This document shows positions 8,202 through 16,808 of a DNA stretch of 64,000 bases, piece by piece. The first letter of the stretch is position 1. Every line of letters starts with the position of its first letter. The notes under the pieces were generated by a model. It saw only the letters and a program-made list of their open reading frames with translations. It was not told the origin of the DNA and searched no databases. The DNA is from JBDZVM01 sp040255675 (lineage in GTDB: Bacteria; Actinomycetota; Actinomycetes; Acidothermales; Acidothermaceae): NCBI GenBank assembly GCA_040255675.1, contig JBDZVM010000001.1, positions 124,001 to 188,000 of the forward strand. The letters run 5' to 3'. Made by a program: the position numbers and the translations under genes.

Positions 8202-10622
8202 ATGGCCACGCATCGATACATCCGCTTCTTCGAAGATTTCGGGTTGCGAGACGTTGCTTCCGTGGGAGGGAAGAACGCCGGTATCGGCGAGATGTATCGC
8301 CAATTGGCGGGCGAAGGCGTTCGGGTGCCGCACGGGTTTGCCATCACGGCCGACGCGTATCGCTACACGCTCGATCGAGCCGGTGCCTGGGCACCTTTGC
8401 ACGACGCCCTCGACGGCCTTGACCCAGACGACGTCACCGATCTCGCGAGAAGAGCGAAAGCCGCGCGCGAGATTGTGTACGGGGCGGCTCTCCCAGCTGA
8501 TCTCGAAGCCGAAATCTTGGCGGCATATCGAAGTTTGCGCGACGAATACGGCGACGACCTGAGCGTCGCGGTGCGCAGTTCGGCGACCGCCGAGGATCTC
8601 CCGACCGCGAGTTTCGCGGGTCAGCACGAGACGTATCTCAACATCAAGGGAGAGCAGAGTCTGCTCGACGCCTGTCGGCGCTGCTTCGCGAGCCTGTTCA
8701 CCGACCGTGCGGTGCATTATCGCATCGACAAGGGTTTCGACCACTTCAAAGTCGCGTTGTCGATCGGCGTGATGAAGATGGTGCGGTCTGACCTCGCGGC
8801 GTCAGGTGTCATCTTCACGCTCGACACGGAGTCGGGATTTCGCGACGTTGTCTTCGTGACGGCGGCCTACGGTTTGGGCGAAAACCTCGTGCAGGGCGCG
8901 GTCGATCCCGACGAGTTCTACGTGCACAAGCCAACGCTGCTCGACGGATTTCACGCCGTGCTGCGTCGGCGGATCGGTGACAAAGCGGTCAAGATGGTGC
9001 TCGCCGAGGGCGGCGAGAAGCAGACGACTCGAAACGTGCCGACGCCTAAAGCCGGTCGCGAACGGTTCTGCATCACGGACGACGACGTGCTCGCGTTAGC
9101 GTCGGGCGCGCTCGCGATCGAGCGCCATTACGGCATCGCGATGGACGTCGAGTGGGCGAAGGACGGCCTTGACGGCAGGATCTACTTCGTGCAGGCTCGC
9201 CCTGAGACGGTCGCATCGCAGGTGCCGCGGGCATTTCTCGAGAGCTACGTGCTCGACGAGCACGGTGACGTGCTGAGTGAAGGTCGTGCCGTCGGCGAGA
9301 AAGTCTCCACCGGCGTCGCTCATGTCGTCGAAAATCTGACGCAACTGGCATCGTTCAAGTCAGGCGAGATTTTGGTTGCCGACACGACAACTCCGGATTG
9401 GGAGCCGGTCATGAAGACGGCCGCGGCCGTCGTCACGAATCGGGGTGGGCGCACCTGCCATGCCGCGATCGTCGCGCGCGAACTCGGTATTCCCGCTGTC
9501 GTCGGCACTGGCAACGGCACGACATTCATCCCGTCGGGCACGCGGATTACGGTTTCGTGCGCGGAAGGCGAGACCGGGCGAATCTATCGCGGCGAGGCTT
9601 CATTCCATGCGGTTCGCACTGACATGAGCGAGCTTACGCGTCCCGCGACGAAAATTATGATAAATATCGGCAACCCTGACCTTGCCTTCAAGACCTCGTT
9701 TCTGCCGAACGACGGTGTCGGTCTGGCCCGGATGGAATTCATCATCAGCGAATCGATCAAAGCGCATCCGCTCGCATTGATTCACCCGGAACGGGTGGCC
9801 GATCCGGCCGACCGCGCGGCTATCTTGCGGCTCACGCGTGGCTACCCGGACGCCGAAACCTTCTTCGTCGAGCGCCTTTCCGAAGGTATCGGCACTATTG
9901 CCGCGGCGTTTTATCCTAAGCCGGTCGTCGTCCGGATGTCTGACTTCAAGACCAACGAGTACGCGAGCCTGCTCGGCGGTGCCAGTTTCGAGCCCCACGA
10001 AGAAAACCCGATGCTGGGATTTCGCGGTGCGTCACGTTACGCGCACCCGGCGTACGAAGAGGGCTTTGCCTTGGAGTGCCGGGCGATGCGGCGAGTGCGC
10101 GACAAGATGGGCCTTACTAACGTCATTTTGATGCTGCCGTTCGTGCGGCGGGTCGACGAAGCGGATCGTGTGCTCGAGCGCATGGCCGAACTCGGCCTGC
10201 GACGCCACGAAAACGGTCTCGAAATATATGCCATGTGCGAGATTCCGAATAACGTCATCCTGATCGACGACTTCGCCTGGCGGTTCGACGGTTTCTCTAT
10301 CGGATCGAACGATTTGACCCAACTTACCTTGGGCGTCGACCGCGACAGCGCGCTTGTCGCGTTCGACTACGACGAACGCGACCTCGGTGTCAAGGAGATG
10401 ATTCGGCTCGCCGTCGAAGGCTGCCGGCGTAACGGCATTCACTCTGGGCTTTGCGGCCAGGCGCCGTCCGACTATCCCGATATGGCGGAGTTTCTCGTCG
10501 AGATAGGCATCGACTCGATGAGCCTCAACCCCGACAGTGTGCTGCAGACGACGAAAGTTGTGCTCGACATCGAAGAGCAACTGGGCCGCAAGCCACGCGG
10601 GCACGTGGTCGTGAAGGCGTAG
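8202..10622 (+). CDS. ppsA: Phosphoenolpyruvate synthase
   Basis: An 806-residue protein with the three domains of pyruvate, water dikinase: an N-terminal ATP-grasp domain (KNAGIGEMYRQL, then AVRSSATAEDLPTASFAGQHETYL), a central swivelling domain with the phosphohistidine motif GGRTCHAAIVAREL (His420), and a C-terminal PEP-binding barrel ending GSNDLTQLTLGVDRDS and CGQAPSDYPDMAEFLVEIG. The enzyme converts pyruvate and ATP to phosphoenolpyruvate, AMP and phosphate, the entry to gluconeogenesis from C3 compounds. The ATG at 8202 is fixed by a GGAGGAGG site 5-6 bases upstream; an in-frame GTG 48 bp earlier lacks one. All catalytic motifs are intact. Confidence 0.93.
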   Translation: MATHRYIRFFEDFGLRDVASVGGKNAGIGEMYRQLAGEGVRVPHGFAITADAYRYTLDRAGAWAPLHDALDGLDPDDVTDLARRAKAAREIVYGAALPADLEAEILAAYRSLRDEYGDDLSVAVRSSATAEDLPTASFAGQHETYLNIKGEQSLLDACRRCFASLFTDRAVHYRIDKGFDHFKVALSIGVMKMVRSDLAASGVIFTLDTESGFRDVVFVTAAYGLGENLVQGAVDPDEFYVHKPTLLDGFHAVLRRRIGDKAVKMVLAEGGEKQTTRNVPTPKAGRERFCITDDDVLALASGALAIERHYGIAMDVEWAKDGLDGRIYFVQARPETVASQVPRAFLESYVLDEHGDVLSEGRAVGEKVSTGVAHVVENLTQLASFKSGEILVADTTTPDWEPVMKTAAAVVTNRGGRTCHAAIVARELGIPAVVGTGNGTTFIPSGTRITVSCAEGETGRIYRGEASFHAVRTDMSELTRPATKIMINIGNPDLAFKTSFLPNDGVGLARMEFIISESIKAHPLALIHPERVADPADRAAILRLTRGYPDAETFFVERLSEGIGTIAAAFYPKPVVVRMSDFKTNEYASLLGGASFEPHEENPMLGFRGASRYAHPAYEEGFALECRAMRRVRDKMGLTNVILMLPFVRRVDEADRVLERMAELGLRRHENGLEIYAMCEIPNNVILIDDFAWRFDGFSIGSNDLTQLTLGVDRDSALVAFDYDERDLGVKEMIRLAVEGCRRNGIHSGLCGQAPSDYPDMAEFLVEIGIDSMSLNPDSVLQTTKVVLDIEEQLGRKPRGHVVVKA

Positions 10623-10645
10623 TGGGGCGCGTAACCTGAGCAGCC

Positions 10646-12079
10646 ATGGTGCTGCTGCACGAACTGTCCGCGCTCGAGCAAGCCGCCGCCGTACGCCGGC
10701 GGGAGGTTTCGCCGTCCGAGTTGGTCGAGCACTATCTCGAGCGGATCGACCGGCACAACAACGACATCGGCGCGTACGTGACAGTGACGCCCGAGCGTGC
10801 GCGCGCTCGGGCGCTCGACGCCGAGCGGCTCTTGATGACGCGCGCGCCGGAGGCGCTTCCGCCGTTGCTCGGCGTCCCCGTTGCTATCAAAGACTTAACT
10901 GACGTCGCGGGCGTGCGCTGCATGCTCGGCTCCGCCGCTTTCGCCGATCGCGTGCCGACGGTCGACGCGCACGTCGTGACGCTGCTTGAACAAGCGGGCG
11001 CGGTGATTCTCGGAAAGACGAACACACCCGAGTTCGGGTTGCCGTGTTACACGGAGCCGGACGTCGCGCCGCCCGCGCGTACACCGTGGAATCTCGGTTA
11101 TTCGGCGGGCGGGTCGAGCGGCGGTTCCGCCGCAGCGGTCGCGGCCGGTCTCGCGCCTTTCGCGCAAGGCAATGACGGTGGGGGGTCGATCCGAATCCCG
11201 GCGAGCGTTTGCGGTCTCGTCGGGTTGAAGGTCAGCCGTGGCCGTATCAGCAACGGGCCGCTCGGCGGCGACATCAGCGGTCTTGCGTGGAACGGGCCGC
11301 TTGCCCGCACGGTGCTTGACGCGGCCGCGTTTCTCGACGCGACGTCGATTCCGATGCCGGGCGATCCGCACTGGGTGCCCGCGTTGCCCGCTGGAGAAAC
11401 GTTCGTCGCCGCGGCAGAACGCGAACCAGGGCAGTTGCGCATTGCCCGATACGCGCAGCCGGTGATTATCGAGACGGCGGTGCATCGTGATTGCCTTGCC
11501 GCGTATGAGGAAGCGACCACCCTGCTGGCCGAGTTGGGGCATGTCGTCGACGACGTGCCCGCGCCCGACGGCGGGCCGCTGGTGGCCGCGTTCGAGCGCG
11601 TGTGGGCGGTGTCGTCGACCCTGATGCAGGTAGCTGACGAATCGCCGCTGCGCCCGCTGACGCGTTGGCTTCGCGATCTCGGACGCCGTATCAGCGGCCC
11701 GGAATTCGCCTCGGCGATCGGAAATCTGCAAACCGCGACGCGACGCTTCGCCGTGGCGTTCGATCGGTACGACGCCGTCCTTACGCCGACGCTCGCCCAA
11801 CCGCCCGTGAAGGTGGGGGAGTTACGTGACGACGACGATCCGGAACGCGATTTCGAAAATCAGAAGCGGTTCACGCCGTTCACCTCGGTGGCCAACATGA
11901 CCGGTCGGCCCGCGATCAGCCTGCCGTTTCGCCCCACGCCGGAGGGATTGCCGATCGGCGTCATGCTCATGGGGCGGCAAGCGGACGACGCGGCATTACT
12001 GTCGTTGGCCGCTCAACTAGAGGCTGCCAGGCCCGGACCGTTCGCGACGCGCGGTGGGCGTCGTCCGCAATGTTGGTGA
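10646..12079 (+). CDS. Amidase signature family enzyme
   Basis: A 477-residue amidase with the full Ser-cisSer-Lys triad: Lys in GVPVAIKDLTDVAGV, cis-Ser in the glycine-rich stretch around GNDGGGSIRIPAS, and the nucleophile-bearing signature SAGGSSGGSAAAVAAGLAPF. It hydrolyses a carboxamide to acid and ammonia; the substrate cannot be read from the sequence. The DAHVVTLLEQAGAVILGKTNTPEFG region and C-terminal PAISLPFRPTPEGLPIGVMLMGR are typical of bacterial amidases, including GatA paralogues. No gatB or gatC is nearby, so a tRNA amidotransferase role is unlikely. There is no clear ribosome site; TAACCT ends 8 bases before the ATG and could be the -10 element of a leaderless promoter. Confidence 0.88.
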   Translation: MVLLHELSALEQAAAVRRREVSPSELVEHYLERIDRHNNDIGAYVTVTPERARARALDAERLLMTRAPEALPPLLGVPVAIKDLTDVAGVRCMLGSAAFADRVPTVDAHVVTLLEQAGAVILGKTNTPEFGLPCYTEPDVAPPARTPWNLGYSAGGSSGGSAAAVAAGLAPFAQGNDGGGSIRIPASVCGLVGLKVSRGRISNGPLGGDISGLAWNGPLARTVLDAAAFLDATSIPMPGDPHWVPALPAGETFVAAAEREPGQLRIARYAQPVIIETAVHRDCLAAYEEATTLLAELGHVVDDVPAPDGGPLVAAFERVWAVSSTLMQVADESPLRPLTRWLRDLGRRISGPEFASAIGNLQTATRRFAVAFDRYDAVLTPTLAQPPVKVGELRDDDDPERDFENQKRFTPFTSVANMTGRPAISLPFRPTPEGLPIGVMLMGRQADDAALLSLAAQLEAARPGPFATRGGRRPQCW

Positions 12080-12212
12080 ATCCGTCAGGCTTGCTCGCCA
12101 CGATTGCGGCGCCTGCGAATGTGCCGCGATCGGCCGTGTGGAGGCCGAGGGGCAGGACGGCGAGGCTGACGAGGCGGGCGTGATCGAGAGGCCGGTGCCG
12201 GCCGGTTGCCGC

Positions 12213-12455
12213 TCACATGAGGAGGAGGTTGCGGCGGACCGCGTCGCGCTCGCGTTCGAACCGCGACGCGCGTAAAGCGATCCGGTGCCGCAGCGAACGC
12301 CGATCTTCCAGCTCCGCGAGTACTGCCTCACGACGCCTTATGCGGCGGCGCATCGACTCGGCGTCGGTCGTGCCATTCGCCGTGCCATTCGAGGCGCCAC
12401 TGGCCCGCGACAAGGCGATCCGGCGGTCGATGCTCGACTCGAGAACGCGCGACAT
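12213..12455 (-). CDS. Small arginine-rich helical protein, unknown function
   Basis: An 80-residue product, MSRVLESSIDRRIALSRASG..., with a Ser/Asn/Thr-rich linker and then a strongly charged helix (MRRRIRRREAVLAELEDRRSLRHRIALRASRFERER) that could form a short coiled coil or bind nucleic acid. The support is a textbook ribosome site, AGGAGGAG, three bases before the ATG at 12455. I do not recognise the family. It lies alone between the amidase and the DUF1028 gene, with 133 bp of featureless sequence on its downstream side. Whether it is expressed is not shown by the sequence beyond the ribosome site. Confidence 0.5.
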   Translation of the reverse strand: MSRVLESSIDRRIALSRASGASNGTANGTTDAESMRRRIRRREAVLAELEDRRSLRHRIALRASRFERERDAVRRNLLLM

Positions 12456-12556
12456 TGCTCCTCCTGCCCTCAAGCATCGGCAACTGATGTGATGAGAGCT
12501 CTGCGAGCACGTGTCAATCCGATGACAAATCTTGCGCGCGAGGTTGCCGGCGGGCG

Positions 12557-13375
12557 CTATTGCTGACGCGTGCCTCGGATGATGTCGAGCACTCGACGGT
12601 CGATCCAGCGTAGATCGGCTGCTACGCGCATCTCGTAATTGTGCGTGCCGATCCAGGCGACAAAATCCGCGCTGCCGTGGCCACGCGCCAGTTCGTCGAG
12701 TTCTCTCACAAGGGCAGGTGTGACCACGATCCTGTCTTCTTCGGGCGGTGGAGACAGATAAAAGTCGTTCAAATCAAGGAGCCGAGCCAACTCGGTGACC
12801 GGTGCGGGGTGGTCATCGACCCGCAGGTCGACCGCGACGTCGTCGAGCCCTCCGTAGCCGCCACCAGCGCGGACGACGAAAAGCGCGGCCGACTGCCGCC
12901 CGCGCCGGTCTCCACCGGCGTCGTCGCCGGCTCGGAGGGCGGCCAGAAGCCGGTGGGCGAGCGGTTGGGTGGCGTGGCCGTCCCAGGCCTTCTTCATCGC
13001 TTCGACGACGTCGGGGCCGGTCAAGATGTTGCCCTGGATCGCGACATCGTTCGCGGCAGTTCCACCCGCCCAGTCGAGGCAAGCGCGTCCGGTGTAGGTG
13101 GCGGCATTGCCCGCCGAATCGACGATTCCGATCTGGCGGTCGGGCTGGCCGTCGTCGTCGACCAACCGCCGTACGGCGGAGCTTGCGTTCAGCCCGCCTC
13201 GCAGCAGATCGAGACCCTCTCTTTTCCAGGCGATGTTGGCGTTCGCTTGGGTGGCAAGCGCGCCGACGCCCGCACTGGCAGCCGGCACCAGCCCGCCGAC
13301 GGCGAGGAATTTCGAGGCCACCGCAACGCCCCAGGATTCGCCGTCCGGTGAACGACCGACGATGGAGAAGGTCAT
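12557..13375 (-). CDS. DUF1028 family protein
   Basis: A 272-residue protein starting MTFSIVGRSPDGESWGVAVASKFLAVG, the classic opening of DUF1028 (Thr2 after Met is the presumed N-terminal nucleophile of an Ntn-hydrolase-like fold). The conserved TYTGRACLDWAG and AIQGNILTGPDVVEAM segments and the late GGGYGGLDDVAVDLRVDDH region are all present. Family members are often found with amino-acid or peptide catabolism genes. The ATG at 13375 was preferred over a TTG nine bases upstream because it puts the Thr at position 2. The C-terminal third (RWIDRRVLDIIRGT) is a peptidoglycan-binding-like extension seen in longer members. The activity is unproven for the family. Confidence 0.85.
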   Translation of the reverse strand: MTFSIVGRSPDGESWGVAVASKFLAVGGLVPAASAGVGALATQANANIAWKREGLDLLRGGLNASSAVRRLVDDDGQPDRQIGIVDSAGNAATYTGRACLDWAGGTAANDVAIQGNILTGPDVVEAMKKAWDGHATQPLAHRLLAALRAGDDAGGDRRGRQSAALFVVRAGGGYGGLDDVAVDLRVDDHPAPVTELARLLDLNDFYLSPPPEEDRIVVTPALVRELDELARGHGSADFVAWIGTHNYEMRVAADLRWIDRRVLDIIRGTRQQ

Positions 13376-13416
13376 GCCCGCCAACGTAGCCGTTGCGAGG
13401 TTGATCGTGAATGGGC

Positions 13417-13447
13417 TGGGGGCCCGCGCGGATCACGCGGGCCCCCA
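13417..13447 (-). terminator. Strong GC hairpin terminating the GH16 gene
   Basis: A perfect 12-bp stem, TGGGGGCCCGCG (13417-13428) with CGCGGGCCCCCA (13436-13447), with a 7-base loop. It begins 9 bases beyond the GH16 stop codon. On the minus strand there is no T-run after it, which is common for actinobacterial terminators. Confidence 0.7.
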
Positions 13448-13456
13448 AAATCGGCC

Positions 13457-14392
13457 CTAACTCACGTAGACGGCCACGTAATCGACGCTCATTCCGGCGC
13501 CGGACGTCGTGGTGCGCGTTGGGCTGGTGCAGTTGCAGATCGCGTTCGGGAATCCGCCGCCCATCGCGACATCGAGAATGATGAAAAAGCCGTGATCGAC
13601 GGCGTTTGCCCACGTCGTTGAATCCATCTGGCTTTGGTTGACGGTGTACTGCAATACGTCGTCGGTGTAAAAGCGCAGTTGTTCAGCACCGGCGACGCGG
13701 CGGTCGACGATGACCGAATAGGTGTGATAACTGGTTTGGCAACCCGAGCACGGCAGCAGACCGCTACCCAAGCCGGTGGTCTCGTTGCACGGGCCGCCAG
13801 GGCTTGTGCCGCAGTGCAGCGTGTGCGCCACCTCGGAAAGGCCGTTGACGTCTTCCATGATGTCGAGCTCGCCGATACTCGGCCAGTTCGTCGCCGCCAC
13901 CGGTCGTGCGGCGGCGCCGAGGGCCCAAAATGCCGGCCAATAGCCGAGCCCGCCGGATGGATTCGGCTGCTGGATCGAGGCGGTGATTTCCATTTGACCG
14001 CCGGCCGGCGCGGCGAAATCGGTGCGTTGGGTTTCGATGCGCCCCGACGTCCATTGGTGGCGCTGGTTCATGATGGGTTTGATGACCAGATGCCCTTGCC
14101 CGTCTTGGTAGACGTTCGCGGTCGAGTTGGTCATCGTTTCGACCTCGCCAGTACCCCAATTCGAGGCGCCCCCGGGATAGCTGGTGCCGATGTCGTAGAG
14201 CCAATTCGCGGTGTCGATACCGGTGCCTGCCGCGCCGTTGAAATCGTCGCTGAATACCGTGGTCCATCCGGACGGCGGTGGAGGCACTGTGGCATTGGCG
14301 CTTCCCGTCACGAGGAGCGTGCTCATCGGTACGAACGCGATCGCCGCGATGGTCACGCGCCGGCGGATCGATCGGTGACGTGGATCTCTCAT
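13457..14392 (-). CDS. Secreted glycoside hydrolase family 16 (beta-glucanase type)
   Basis: A 311-residue secreted enzyme. The N-terminus has a basic region (RSIRRR), a hydrophobic core and a likely cleavage near SANA-TVPP, so it is exported by Sec or Tat. The catalytic motif GELDIMEDVNG places the nucleophile at Glu175, the assisting Asp at 177 and the acid/base at Glu180; the extra Met between Ile and Glu marks the laminarinase-type GH16 bulge. The beta-sandwich continues to a normal C-terminus (MSVDYVAVYV) with no carbohydrate-binding module. It should cut beta-1,3 or mixed-linkage glucans. The ATG at 14392 has a GGAG site and sits 37 bp from a CebR/CelR-type operator, which points to induction by cello-oligosaccharides. 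Confidence 0.9.
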   Translation of the reverse strand: MRDPRHRSIRRRVTIAAIAFVPMSTLLVTGSANATVPPPPSGWTTVFSDDFNGAAGTGIDTANWLYDIGTSYPGGASNWGTGEVETMTNSTANVYQDGQGHLVIKPIMNQRHQWTSGRIETQRTDFAAPAGGQMEITASIQQPNPSGGLGYWPAFWALGAAARPVAATNWPSIGELDIMEDVNGLSEVAHTLHCGTSPGGPCNETTGLGSGLLPCSGCQTSYHTYSVIVDRRVAGAEQLRFYTDDVLQYTVNQSQMDSTTWANAVDHGFFIILDVAMGGGFPNAICNCTSPTRTTTSGAGMSVDYVAVYVS

Positions 14393-14428
14393 GGTCGCTA
14401 CTCCATCCACGAACGGACGAGGGTTATG

Positions 14429-14442
14429 TGAGAGCGCTCCCA
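14429..14442 (-). promoter_or_regulatory. CebR/CelR-type operator upstream of GH16 gene
   Basis: On the GH16 coding strand the site reads TGGGAGCGCTCTCA. It differs by one base from the 14-bp palindrome TGGGAGCGCTCCCA known as the target of the LacI-family repressors CebR (Streptomyces) and CelR (Thermobifida). It is 36 bases upstream of the start codon, where a repressor would block the promoter. No LacI-family gene is in the window, so the regulator must be encoded elsewhere. Confidence 0.75.
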
Positions 14443-14498
14443 TGAGAGTACACGTGGACGGCTCGCTGGGAAAGAGCGTTGACCGCCACGGCCTCGAA

Positions 14499-14514
14499 AT
14501 ACCCCCCTGGGTAT
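14499..14514 (+). promoter_or_regulatory. CsoR/CstR-family operator upstream of MMPL operon
   Basis: ATACCCCCCTGGGTAT is a perfect 6-bp inverted repeat (ATACCC/GGGTAT) with a 4-bp centre, the G/C-tract layout of CsoR-family operators. It lies 71 bases before the MMPL start, in an operon that encodes a CsoR-family repressor two genes down, so autoregulation is likely. The same arms and spacing recur at 53985-54000. Confidence 0.75.
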
Positions 14515-14585
14515 GTGCTAGCGTTCTCGACCGAACTGTTCGAACGGGCGTCACCACCGTCGTCCGGCGTACCCGGAGGACCCTT

Positions 14586-16808
14586 GTGACCGTCGCCGCG
14601 CCGAGTTGCACCACCCAGCAGACCGCCCAGCGCTCGTCCGGGCTCGCCCGGCTCGGCGCTTGGGCCGGAACGCATCTGCGCGTGGTGCTCGTCGTCTGGG
14701 TGTTCCTGCTCGTGGCATTCGGAGCGTTCGCACCGCGGGTCGAATCCGCGTTGGCCGGCGCCGGCTGGCAAGACAGCGGCAGCCAATCGGTGCATGCGCG
14801 CGACCTGATCGAAACGAACTTCGCGGGCCTCGGTTCGACTGCGCTGCAGGTCGTGGTGCACGACAGCTCCGCTGCTATCGCGTCGGATCCCGCCGCGCAG
14901 CGCGCGATCGAGCGAGCCGGCGCGCTGCTGTCGGCGGATCCGCGAGTGAGCACCGTTGTCTTGCCGCAACAGGGATCAAGCATTTCTCGCGACGGACACA
15001 CCGCCGTCATTCAAGCGGGCGCGAACGCCACTCCGAACGACATGGTTCGCGCGGCCGACGACCTTGCGGGGCCGCTGCGGGCGGTCGCGAGTGACTCAGT
15101 GTCAGTCGACTTGACGGGCTCGAGCGCGATGTGGGCTGACTTTAACCGGGTCAACCACGTGGCGATGATGAAATCCGAAATGCTGTCGTGGCCGGTAACG
15201 CTCGCCGTGCTGGTATTGGCGTTCGGTAGTTTGGTCGCGGCCGGGCTGCCGCTGATGCTGACCGTGGTGGGGCTGGTCATCGCCGCGGGCGCTTTAGTTT
15301 TGGCGACGCATCTCGCTCCGGTGAGCATTTGGGCGATGAATTTCGCGATGATGTTCGCGCTCGCGCTCGGCATTGATTATGCGCTGTTCATCGTCGTCCG
15401 GTTTCGCTCGGCGTTGCGACGCCGCGCGGACCTGGGCGACCGCGACGCCGCCGCGATCGGCGCCATTGCTGAAACCATGGCCACTGCCGGCAAAGCTGTG
15501 GCATTCAGCGGCTTGACCGTGCTTGTCTCGCTATCGACAGTGCTGCTGGTGCCGAGCCCGGCATTTCGCAGCATGGCGCTCGGCATCATGCTCTCGGTCG
15601 TCGCGGTTTTGGCCGCAACCTTGACGTTGTTGCCGGCCGTGCTCGGCCGGCTCGGCCATCGCGTCGACAAGGGTCGTGTTCGGCTTTCGCGTCGTCCACC
15701 GCGACACGCGACGGACGCCTTCGCGGACGGCGGGCAGCCCAGTCTCGTCGTCCGGCGCAAGGGCCTTGAACGGGTGTTGCACCGCTGGGGAGCGTTACTG
15801 CAACGGCGTCCCTGGCTTGCGGCGGCTGTGGCGCTTGTGTTGCTCGGCGCGTTGGCGTGGCCGGTGACCGCGCTGCGCACCGGGATGCCCAGCATCGCGA
15901 TCATTCCGCGCGACGAGAGTGCGCGGGTCGGCTACAACCAGGTGGTCGACGCGTTCGGGCCTGGCGCGCCAGGAATGCTGCAAATCGTTTCACCTGCCGC
16001 TGCGCAAAAGCAGGCAGTCGCGGCACTCGAATCCGACCCCGGCATCGCGGCCATCATGCCCGGCGGCAATTCCGGCGGCTGGACGATGGCACTCGCAATT
16101 CCCACGAGCGATGCGTCTGCCCCGGCTACCGGAGCGACCATCGACCGGCTGCGCGGCGAATTGCCGGCGGGCTCGCTCGTCGGCGGCGCGGCGGCGGAAA
16201 ACCACGACCTGGAAAAGGTGCTGTCGGGTCGCACTCCGCTGGTGTTCGGCCTGCTCATCGGGTTGGGCTTCTTGTTGCTCCTGGTTGCGCTCGGTTCGCC
16301 GCTCGTCGCGTTCGTCGGCGTCGTCACTAATCTCGCGTCTATCGGCGGTGCGTTCGGCGTCGCGAAATGGCTTTTCCAAGACGGGCATCTCGCGAAATTT
16401 TTGCATTTCCAACCGCAGGGATTCGTTGACGCATGGGGGCCGCTGTTCTTCGGCGCGATGCTCACCGGCGTCGCAATGGACTACACGCTGTTTCTCTTGT
16501 CGGCGGCCCGTGAACATTACGACAGCACCGGCGATCCGCAACATGCCATGCGTGAAGCGCTGCGCACGTCTGGGCGGGTAGTGGTGGCCGCGGCCGGCGT
16601 CATGGTTGCTGTATTTCTCACATTTGCACTATCCGGGCCACTTGCCCCGAAAGAAATGGGCGTCATTCTCGCCGTCGCCGTTTTCATCGACGCGTTGCTC
16701 GTGAGACTCGTGCTACTGCCTGTTCTCCTGCGTGTCGCCGGTCACCACGCCTGGCGCTGTCCGGCCTGGCTCGCGCGCGTGTTGCCTGAAGTCCATTTTT
16801 CGCACTGA
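14586..16808 (+). CDS. MMPL/RND-family membrane transporter
   Basis: A 740-residue RND-superfamily exporter of the MMPL type. One N-terminal helix (VVLVVWVFLLVAFGAF) is followed by a periplasmic domain, a bundle of five helices with GIDYALFIVVRFR (the MMPL proton-relay segment with Asp-Tyr), a second external domain, and the matching C-terminal bundle with MDYTLFLLSAAREH. The GTG at 14586 was chosen because GGAGGA ends five bases earlier; the longer frame has no such site. The stop overlaps the ATG of the DUF302 gene (TGATG). MMPL proteins usually move lipids or other hydrophobic molecules. Here the operon carries a CstR-like regulator, so an export role in sulfur or redox stress is inferred. 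Confidence 0.88.
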   Translation: MTVAAPSCTTQQTAQRSSGLARLGAWAGTHLRVVLVVWVFLLVAFGAFAPRVESALAGAGWQDSGSQSVHARDLIETNFAGLGSTALQVVVHDSSAAIASDPAAQRAIERAGALLSADPRVSTVVLPQQGSSISRDGHTAVIQAGANATPNDMVRAADDLAGPLRAVASDSVSVDLTGSSAMWADFNRVNHVAMMKSEMLSWPVTLAVLVLAFGSLVAAGLPLMLTVVGLVIAAGALVLATHLAPVSIWAMNFAMMFALALGIDYALFIVVRFRSALRRRADLGDRDAAAIGAIAETMATAGKAVAFSGLTVLVSLSTVLLVPSPAFRSMALGIMLSVVAVLAATLTLLPAVLGRLGHRVDKGRVRLSRRPPRHATDAFADGGQPSLVVRRKGLERVLHRWGALLQRRPWLAAAVALVLLGALAWPVTALRTGMPSIAIIPRDESARVGYNQVVDAFGPGAPGMLQIVSPAAAQKQAVAALESDPGIAAIMPGGNSGGWTMALAIPTSDASAPATGATIDRLRGELPAGSLVGGAAAENHDLEKVLSGRTPLVFGLLIGLGFLLLLVALGSPLVAFVGVVTNLASIGGAFGVAKWLFQDGHLAKFLHFQPQGFVDAWGPLFFGAMLTGVAMDYTLFLLSAAREHYDSTGDPQHAMREALRTSGRVVVAAAGVMVAVFLTFALSGPLAPKEMGVILAVAVFIDALLVRLVLLPVLLRVAGHHAWRCPAWLARVLPEVHFSH

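Noticed and set aside
14392..15010. Upstream extension of the GH16 frame
   Set aside because: It runs antisense through the MMPL gene and its promoter; the signal peptide and GGAG site fix the start at 14392.
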